Shown here: positions 56,856 to 64,000 of the stretch, in pieces | How the letters are laid out: every line of letters starts with the position of its first letter | Position numbering within the stretch: position 1 is the stretch's first letter | DNA from: Galerina marginata | Taxonomy: Eukaryota > Basidiomycota > Agaricomycetes > Agaricales > Galerinaceae | Reading direction: 5' to 3' | Assembly (NCBI GenBank): GCA_023014335.1 | Contig: JAECYW010000035.1 | Coordinates: 62,001-126,000, forward strand | DNA: 64,000 nt | Translations under genes and position numbers: made by a program | Notes under the pieces: model-generated | Told to the model about the DNA's origin: nothing | Databases searched by the model: none | Seen by the model: only the letters and a program-made list of their open reading frames with translations

Positions 56856-57554
56856 ATGGACGCACTGCTGAATAGGAACCAAAAAAATTGGCTCCAAGAG
56901 GTTCGTATCATCTACTATCCGTATGCTGCAGTTGTTGTCAACATCTTAATTAACCTTAGCACCCGGGTTCGTCGGCAGGTTTTATTAACGAAGAGGAGGT
57001 ACTGTGTCCTCAAAGGTCAAGGGAAATCTCTGACGCAGTCGCCATGGTACGGTTCAGTGTCTTATCCTGTATATTGCGAGCTGACCGTATCAGTTACAAG
57101 TAAAACGAAACTCGTGCGCGGTTTTTACAACCGGTGGATCTATCGAGTACATTGGGTTCGCGATGCACCCCAACAGCGACCTTCTCGACGTATCTCGTAT
57201 CTTCCCTAATGGGGCATTTAGTGTTCGCATGACTTGCGTTCCCGGGAGTCCGTTCAAGCTGCAAAACGACTACCGCATTATCGTTTCCAAAGGAACTCCG
57301 AACGCCCCACCCAACTCTTCTATCAGGACGGTATTCGGATACTTTTGGCTCGGCAACATCATCGTCAGCAAGTATAGTCCGTCAGGTATTTGCGAGGATT
57401 TACACTATCATGAAACTGAATTTATTGTTCTGCTCGTTGGAATGTAAGTGTATGTTCTTATTTCCATGATAATCTCTGACTGGTGTGGGCACTTAGGTGG
57501 TTACAGAATATTTTCGCTCTGCGTGCAGGACTCCAAATCCGTTTCGCACCCTGA
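56856..57554 (+). CDS. Agaricomycete hypothetical protein (boundaries uncertain)
   Basis: The best-supported part is 57090-57443 plus 57497-57554: TTGGSIEYIGFAMHPNSDLL, RIFPNGAFSVRMTCVPGSPF, KLQNDYRIIVSKGTPNAPPN, GYFWLGNIIVSKYSPSG, then after an intron (57444-57496) WLQNIFALRAGLQIRFAP and stop. I recognise this as a very common uncharacterised family of mushroom genomes. Upstream, a frame starting MDALLNRNQKNWLQE at 56856 is the likely N-terminus, but the intron joining it (near 57045-57090) could not be placed in phase, so the gene may be damaged. Distantly similar in layout to the CACTA cargo gene at 22.4-23.0 kb. Confidence 0.5.
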
Positions 57555-57848
57555 TCAACAAAGGGTGCCTGAGCCAGGCTTCCCTTTTTTGGATGGATCA
57601 ACAATTACGCCGATTTAAATAGCCGATTTAGCGATCATCATAGGGCGTCACTTGATTTATTAGTTGATATAATAATTCATTGTGATCTTTGGAGTCCGCT
57701 ACATGCTACGGAGCCCGCTACGTGCTATGGAAGTCGTCTTGTGCTACTAACTGAGCTTCCAAATCACCCACTCTTGACGGCCATTGAGTCCTGTGGCGAA
57801 GATTGATTAGGGTAACTTCTGTTAGGTCGTCAGCTACATGTTAAGGGC

Positions 57849-58990
57849 TCAATAAATAATTGAGGGTGTGACTTGCATCCTTCGCAATGGCCTGATAATT
57901 CGTATACAAGACTCCCCGGAATTTAATTCTCTCTCAATATCAATAACCTTGAAATCCGCAGCTAAGTACCTTTCCTCTTCTCTGAGCCTCACAACATCTC
58001 GAGGCGCTGTAGATAACTTGTAAGTGACCGTGGTTTTATCCGAGCCAGTGCAAAAAACCATAACATACCCACGAGTGGTATTTTCCAACAAAATTTGTCG
58101 GCTGTATCTCGCTTCAGACATAAGTGGGCCAACAGTTCTTCCGCTTCGGTATCAATAAGCTTGAACCCCCTATTTCTATATTTCTGGACCCAAGACGTGT
58201 GCTGTGGCCTGCGGTCGTGAAGAAGGTAGGTCTTACGATCGATGAATGTGGATTTTGGGAACATAAAGACCGCCATTGTGGCTGCTATAAAATTGACTAC
58301 CCCCGCTGTAACGTAGAAAACTTCAGAATTTTCTTTTTCTCTGATTGCAAGATGGGATATAAACGCACTTGAATGGAATTCAAATAGGATATGATATATC
58401 GGATTTATCTCCAAGCCAATAATCTGTATGCGCCTTTGGCGAACAGTTCCGTCCCAGAGAGTCTCGGTCTTCATGTGATTAATAATGAGAGTAATGGAGG
58501 TTGATTTGATACGTTCTGTAGGTTTGATTGGTCGGGATGTAATGTACCTGCGCGCAATGTCTTTGCGAACCGTCCCCTGTTCCACACGGTACCCTTGTTG
58601 TTTCATCCATACTGAAAGCCTTTTGAGCTGAGTATGGTGGACATATATGTCCATGTCGCTCTCGGGGTAGTGTGTCCGATCAAAAAATTGCACTGCCTGG
58701 GACCCCGATATGATTGCTTGGCATTGGTGTAAAATGTTCTGGAACTCGCCAACGTCCGCAAACCAAAGGTTGAATTTGTATTCAAATCGCCAAACCTTTG
58801 TGGTGTAAAATCGAACGAGTATACGTGTAATCCGCGCTGCTTGGGATAGCGCCAGAAGTTGTTTCAGCGAGCAAAAAGACATGATGCGGAGTATAATACG
58901 TTCTGGTAGACACAGTATGGAGGTTATAAAATTCTTATTCATGGAACGTTCCATGGCGTCCGAAATTTTCTTGAGCATTACAGGGAGCAT
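57849..58990 (-). CDS. F-box protein with nucleotidyltransferase-like signature
   Basis: ATG at 58990; exon 1 to about 58071, an intron with GTGGGT donor, exon 2 to 57849, in phase. Residues 28-60 look like an F-box (LPERIILRIMSFCSLKQLLA then LSQAARITRILV). Residues 93-117 read IISGSQAVQFFDRTHYPESD then MDIYV, fitting the nucleotidyltransferase signature hG[GS]...Dh[DE]h (Gly96-Ser97, Asp112, Asp114). Further conserved text: VWMKQQGYRVEQG, FEFHSSAFISHLAI, YVTAGVVNFIAATMAVFMFP. This is one of the most expanded uncharacterised families in agaricomycetes. Nucleotidyl transfer is inferred only from the short motif; a third carboxylate was not located with confidence. Confidence 0.62.
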
Positions 58991-59216
58991 GTTGCTAAAT
59001 ATTATGTTGGAGCAGGGGAAGGGAGATCTAGATTAAATTGGAACACGGGGGGAATCTCGTTGCATGTGCATCAGTATCTTAGATCATATAGCTTTGTTTG
59101 CGATTATTCTTGCCAAGAACAGAGGATGCGCTACAGATATTTGTCAGTGGGGGGTCTTATTTGTCACCATTCTATGAGTCGTATGGTGCGCTCATTGAGT
59201 CCCTTGATATCTACCG

Positions 59217-60691
59217 ATGCTAGATCCCTCCTTGAACGATAGCTACAATTCCAAAGAAAAAAAAAGAAAGAAAAAAAAAAAAGAGGCAAGTTCTGACGTG
59301 CTTAAAGGCGGCGTGTTTTCTTACCCAAAAGTTGTCCAGCCGCCCAAATTAAATAAAAGACTCGGACCACCCATGTCACATAATCAAGAGATATTAGATA
59401 TTGTCAGTGAATGGCAGTCCAAACGCTTCAGGCCGAGCGAGATATCTTTGTCGGAGGCTGTGGCTTCACTGGCCACCGACGATCCTCTCGTCGTAGCCCA
59501 ACCTGGGGTTAGTTCTTCTCGATGGATAGTAAGTGTAAACTTGTTAAAAATTTCTGATCAAGGAATTGAGGGATTGCTTAGTTGAACAACAGAGATACGA
59601 AGAAAGTGGCTGTAATCGTTCATGCCGGGATTTGGGCGTGGAAGTGTGATTTAGACACGGGAAATTATGTCCCCGAAGGATGCGAAGCGCCTGAAGGGCT
59701 CCCAGAGAACCGCATGTAGGTAGCTTCAATCAATTCCTTTCGTTGTACATAATTATCTTTATTTATAGTCAAGACACGCCATCCTTTAAATGCGAATTTT
59801 CGTATGCGTTTGATACGGCAGTCGACGCTTCCATATGGGAAAATCTTAGGGTAATACACAACCCCGTTATAGACAGCAGTACTTAGACTTACTATTTACC
59901 AGGATCTAGAGGATCATGTAACCTCCCAGCAAGGATTTAACAAAGGAAATCGTCCCCGAAGATCTTGGCAAAGTGGTCGCACTGCCGCCTCACGGCAGAA
60001 GTACGTAGTATCGGCGAAGGTCTTTGCAAAGCGCACTCCATACAATTCCAAGGAAAATGGAGAGTTTAATGTTCCCTATGACGTTCATCCTTGGATCATG
60101 CATGGTATTGAGAGCTACCCAGAAGCTCTTCAAATTCCGAACCCAGAGCGGCCAAAATACTTTGATTTTTCTGACGGAGTGTTAAAAAAATTAGAGGAGA
60201 CTAATGTTCCAACATTCCAGAAGAACGATGTTGTGTGGATGTCGTGTAAAATAGGTTTCGTCGTGTCTGGTGATAGTTGGTGGACGGAAATTATCCCGAT
60301 AGAATTCATCAGGGTCGGAAAAATTCCAGAACACTTTACTTCGAAGTCTGATACGGCCATGTTTCCCCCCATCGACCCGGACTTCGAACAGCTTGAAATC
60401 GGGGGGCACATTGTCCCAATTGACGGCGAGTCACGGTGCATTTAATGTGATATTTAACATGAAGCTGAATAACAGGATTTAGCGCCTTCTCGGGGGAATA
60501 AACGCAAGAGTTCCGAAGAGATTTCAGATAGGATTCTGACTCCGATAAAAAGGCAGGCAGTTGAGCAAGATTCTGAGATGAACGATATTGGCTCCGAAGA
60601 TGTGCGCCGTGAAGGCGGGGGGAGAAACTCAGCCGGGTTCAAAACTCGCTCGAAAAGTAACAAGGAGAATCGACCGCTTAGCCGAGCGTAG
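59217..60691 (+). CDS. Agaricomycete hypothetical protein, probably frameshifted at the 3' end
   Basis: Starts in a Lys-rich run (poly-A tract 59255-59282), then MSHNQEILDIVSEWQSKRF; introns begin at about 59529, 59713 and 59852. Exons continue KKVAVIVHAGIWAWKCDLDT, IQDTPSFKCEFSYAFDTAVD, then a long exon RQKYVVSAKVFAKRTPYNSK, NGEFNVPYDVHPWIMHGIES, FQKNDVVWMSCKIGFVVSGD, SWWTEIIPIEFIRVGK. This matches a recurrent mushroom family of unknown role. A basic NLS-like tail (RGNKRKSSEEISDRILTPIK ... ENRPLSRA, stop 60689-60691) lies in a frame I could not reach with any GT..AG intron after 60434; the spliceable frame stops near 60510. So the tail may be lost by frameshift. Confidence 0.52.
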
Positions 60692-60818
60692 GAGTGCTTC
60701 CGTCCAAAGAATTGAAATAAACGGAACTGTATCAAGATCTCATTTTTCTTAGCCGAGCGTTGGAGTGCTTCCGTCCAAAGAGTTGAAACAAACGGAACTG
60801 TATTACGACCTCTTTTTT
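60677..60818. repeat. Tandem duplication (71 bp x 2) spanning a stop codon
   Basis: CTTAGCCGAGCG starts copy 1 at 60677 and copy 2 at 60748; both run through GGAGTGCTTCCGTCCAAAGA and AAACGGAACTGTAT. Copy 1 holds the TAG of the upstream basic-tail frame; in copy 2 the same position reads TTG. Confidence 0.85.
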
Positions 60819-62444
60819 CTATCCCTCCCTCTTTCCTTGATTTCATCTTCGACTTGATTTATGTAGTTTCGAAATTCGAGATCTTTAATTTATTTGAATA
60901 TGGGCTCCAGTAAATCCGATCTTAAACTTTGATTTTTGACTCAAAAATACCTCGTCATTCAGTGAGGGTGAATATAAAATTTCCTTACCTCTAGTGAATC
61001 GTTCGAGTTGATAAATCTGTTACACAAACGGCCAAATGGCACTGGCACGGTGATATTGATTTTTAATCAAATCTATATCGCGTTCAAGTCTTAGCAAGAA
61101 AATACGATTTTGGGACCTTTATGAAGTTAATTCATGTTGTTATATTTGCTTCACGTTACCGAATATACCGTCCGTTGAGATCGATGTAAAGCGATTTTTC
61201 GAAGGTGGACTTGATCATCACGTCCACGTGACCCATACCGATTGGAGCGCGGGCTGTTGAACTCGTCATTGTTCCCTTTGGCCTTCGTCTACCTCCCGGA
61301 GGCGATTATAATTTTCCACCTTCTAGCACAATCTTCATACTCGGTATCGTGTTGCATTGTCATGTGGAGAGTTTCACTAGGTTGGTGGTCAGGTGAGCTA
61401 GGGGTGGGGAGAATTCGTCGTGGCACGTCGCTAGCATTTGTGTCGACGGACGACAACTCATATGATCTCTATCCGAGGAAGTTGAGAGGGGTGAAGATAC
61501 TCGTGGGGCGCGAAGTCGTGGAAAGGTGCGCCACAATGCTTTTTCGACCCGCATATTGACTGTCGTCGATTCTACAGCAAATCTTCTGTAGCTCGTTCAC
61601 ACACTCTCTTCTAACTACCCCCGACCTTCGCCATTTTTTTTTTTTTTAAAAAAAGCACGCCCCATGAGACAGGTCATCGATCTACGCCAACGATGGGGTG
61701 GGTCAAGTGACGGTGAGTCTCGTCAGCAAGGATGGTTCTTGGCAGTGCCTCGGTGGACACCTTCCAACGCAGTCAACGCAGCACGTTTCTCCCACCATCC
61801 AACATTGTGATTAGGTCGTCATTGTCTACTACGTCGCACCTGAACAGGTATGGTTGTCACCGCAGGGTCCATCGGTTGGGACATCAGTCGTTACGAATCA
61901 AGTGAGCCCTGTTAAACGTTGTTCAAATAAGCTCAAACCAACTATCTTCTACGCTCTCGCCGATTGACGACGGTCGCCTGCGTCTCATCTCTCCGTCGCA
62001 GATTGCCTGCACCCGTGAAATCAAACACAGATCGGTAGTTGTACCTCCTTACCTCACAAACACACGAGATGCCAGTTGCAAGGACAGTCCCTTCGCCCAT
62101 TGCTCGTTCATGACAGTCTGCTAACTTAACTCGTAAGAGATTAATGTCTATTCACTTTTCTCAGCCTTTACTGTTTTGGGGGCCGATGTTTTCGAGTTTG
62201 TGAGATTGTATTTGCTCGGCAACCCCAGGTTGCTGTCGACTCCCATATCTATATCTCTTGGTTCGTCTTCGTCATCATGGCTTACTCACCAAGCACTTTG
62301 ACACATGCATTGTACCGTACCTCAAGGTGCTTCTGGTTGTCACTTTCGAGATGATGTACTTATGAGTATAAATTAATCGATTCATTTTGTTATTACATTG
62401 TGAAAGAGAGCCTCAGAATGGAGTTGGCATAGACAAAATGAGGT
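60819..62444. other. Intergenic region, nothing supported
   Basis: About 1.6 kb. A poly-T/poly-A tract lies at 61634-61656. The open frame at 61242-61559 has no recognisable motif. Confidence 0.5.
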
Positions 62445-63905
62445 TTAGTCCTCAGTGTAAAAAAAAGGGTGGGTGATAAGGTCACCAAGACGAGCTCTCC
62501 TTCGAGAATCCAGTTTGAGTGTACACTCAATCAAGTCAAGAGCGTCTTCGTCAACAATTCGTCCCTTTTTTAACTGTAAAAACCAAGTAGTTCCCGAGCA
62601 CAAAGTTATTACTTACCCTCAAAGGGAGAGTCGTATCCGCGAATTCTCGGAGGATTGGTGATATGCCTACATCCTGTTCCGGAAAATCTGAATTCGAGTA
62701 TTTGAAAATTCCCGGGTAAGAGCTCAGAATATCTTGGATTAAATTATCTGGGAAAGGTCCCAATACTGCATCGTAAGCAATTGTTTTTTCCCGTCGATAT
62801 AGTGGTCCTTCTTGACAAGAGGGGAATAATTGATCCCTTGTCAAGATTTCGTAGATGACGCAGCCTATGGAGAACACGTCGCTGATTTCTCGGATTCGCA
62901 TATCTAAATAAAGGAGACTATAGCATGAAAAGAATAGGGTGATCAAGGTTATTCACCGTAAACAATTTCTGGTGAGCGGTACTGGTCCGTTCCCATGTTC
63001 AGGGTGCCTTTTTGACCAACATGACCATAGAAACTGAGTCTGATTTCTGTGCAAGTGAGCACTTTCTGTGGGGGATGTCAAAGACGATCTACAGGTGGCT
63101 GTATATACAGTGTATACCCTAGTCAAAAATAAACCGTCGTGATTGTGCCAAACTTCGTCAATTGTATCACTGTGGACTATCTCAATATTCTCGGGTGCGA
63201 GGTCGGTGTGAACAATGGTTTCCATATGAAGATCTGACAAATTGAAACCGTTAAATAAAGGCGAGGATTTTGTGAGAAAAATACGCTGACGTCGAACTGA
63301 GCGAAGAAGTTGATGGATAATTTCTCTCATATGATGCTTTGATATATGCAAATCTTCGTCTGCCAGAATATCCTTAAGGGTCTTGCAGTGGCCTTTGAAG
63401 GCAAGATAGAAATTTAAGACATCGCGCGACTCTTCGATGAACTCGGCGTGTCTAGGCGGTTATTAACCCTGTAGTAAATTGATGAAAAGCCGACAACCTT
63501 CCGTCAGATGTTCTTGTGTCTTTCAGCCAAGCAACTTCTTTTAACACGTCCTCGTCTGACAACCTCGAGCGATTTATGGTACGAACGACTTTCGGAATTC
63601 CTCCAATGCGGTCCTTCACGAGAAGAAGCTGAAAAGCTCTCCCTTCTTTTAGTATTCGTTTCACAAAATCTAGAGGAAGATATTATTATAAGGTAAGATA
63701 GCGTATAAATCTACTTACATCGACCAGCGATAAAGCTTCCAGTGTCAAATCTCACAGAAGTGGATTGGAAATTAGTGACATACAACATGAATGTGGAAAA
63801 ATATAACCTGGGCGGCGCTGACACGGACCAAACAACCTGAGGCATGTCTGTGTTACAAAGTTCCGTTTTCAGGTTGACTTTAGAGGGGAGTTGTATACTC
63901 TGCAA
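62445..63905 (-). CDS. LAMMER/CLK-like pseudokinase
   Basis: Several exons on the minus strand; the 5' end is unresolved. From the N-terminus: a divergent segment, then ILKEGRAFQLLLVKDRIGGI and PKVVRTINRSRL (beta-3 region, Arg where the ATP-binding Lys is expected), EVAWLKDTR, HHMREIIHQLLRSV, and the catalytic loop IVHTDLAPENIEIV. HTDLKPEN is the LAMMER hallmark; here Lys is Ala. The DFG position reads RLSFYG, so the metal-binding Asp is gone. The activation-segment end and C-lobe are well kept: GTDQYRSPEIVYG, ISDVFSIGCVIYEILTRDQL, VLGPFPDNLIQDIL, DALDLIECTLKLDSRRRARL, ITHPFFYTED and stop at 62445. Three independent catalytic losses with an intact C-lobe mean no normal phosphotransfer. Introns are short and mostly in phase. 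Confidence 0.68.
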
Positions 63906-64000
63906 TTTCAGCAGGTCGGTAAGATTTACCCGGCGTCATTTAACTTGCATGGTTTCGAGATGGAAGCCTGGATATTATATAATAATAGATGGCTTGAGGA

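Noticed and set aside
1..64000. tRNA, rRNA, CRISPR arrays, LTR retrotransposons, telomeric repeats
   Set aside because: Looked for by eye and not found; no cloverleaf candidates, no regular spacer arrays, no long direct terminal repeats and no reverse transcriptase motifs. A covariance-model scan would be needed to exclude small RNAs.

Overview
The window is nuclear DNA of a filamentous basidiomycete, most likely an Agaricomycete (mushroom-forming fungus). Genes have many short introns (about 45-65 bp, GT..AG). Housekeeping genes of clear fungal type (DcpS, Sen54, mitochondrial porin, a Ser/Thr kinase) alternate with multicopy 'hypothetical' families typical of agaricomycete genomes, and with several transposable elements. 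All family calls are from reading the translated sequence by eye; no search was run.

Layout. 0-1.1 kb: a leftward gene with two viroplasmin/RNase H1 N-terminal-like domains, cut by the window edge and carrying an apparent frameshift. 1.5-4.4 kb: a five-exon agaricomycete hypothetical gene, followed by a ~70-bp minisatellite and degenerate GC-rich sequence. 7.2-7.8 kb: a small three-exon gene whose 3' end and stop codon are tandemly duplicated. 8.4-8.8 kb: a satellite of alternating 67-bp A and B monomers. 10.2-11.4 kb: scavenger decapping enzyme DcpS, six exons. 12.7-15.0 kb: a secreted, probably GPI-anchored pepsin-like protease, eleven exons.

15.1-31.5 kb is one large DNA transposon of the CACTA (En/Spm, Tnp2) class. 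It has 437-bp terminal inverted repeats about 98% identical, ends in CACTG, and is flanked by a 3-bp duplication (AAG). It carries the Tnp2 transposase plus five other genes: a 915-residue unknown, two small unknowns, a WD40 protein with a membrane tail, and a large coiled-coil protein. Two clusters of 23-29-bp palindromes sharing the core GGATNATCC lie upstream of the transposase and of the 915-residue gene. The element sits in the ~236-bp gap between the convergent 3' ends of the protease gene and SEN54.

31.6-41.4 kb: SEN54 (tRNA splicing), a long Ser/Thr kinase gene, and the porin (VDAC) gene. A ~716-bp non-autonomous inverted-repeat element with an 8-bp target duplication is inserted exactly at the porin start codon.

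43-64 kb is accessory DNA: a fragment of an agaricomycete family, a GRF-like zinc-finger gene, an F-box gene, an intact 1,918-residue Helitron Rep/helicase, a ribonucleotide reductase small-subunit homologue that has lost its radical tyrosine and most metal ligands, an F-box/nucleotidyltransferase-like gene, further hypothetical families, and a LAMMER/CLK-like pseudokinase at the right edge.
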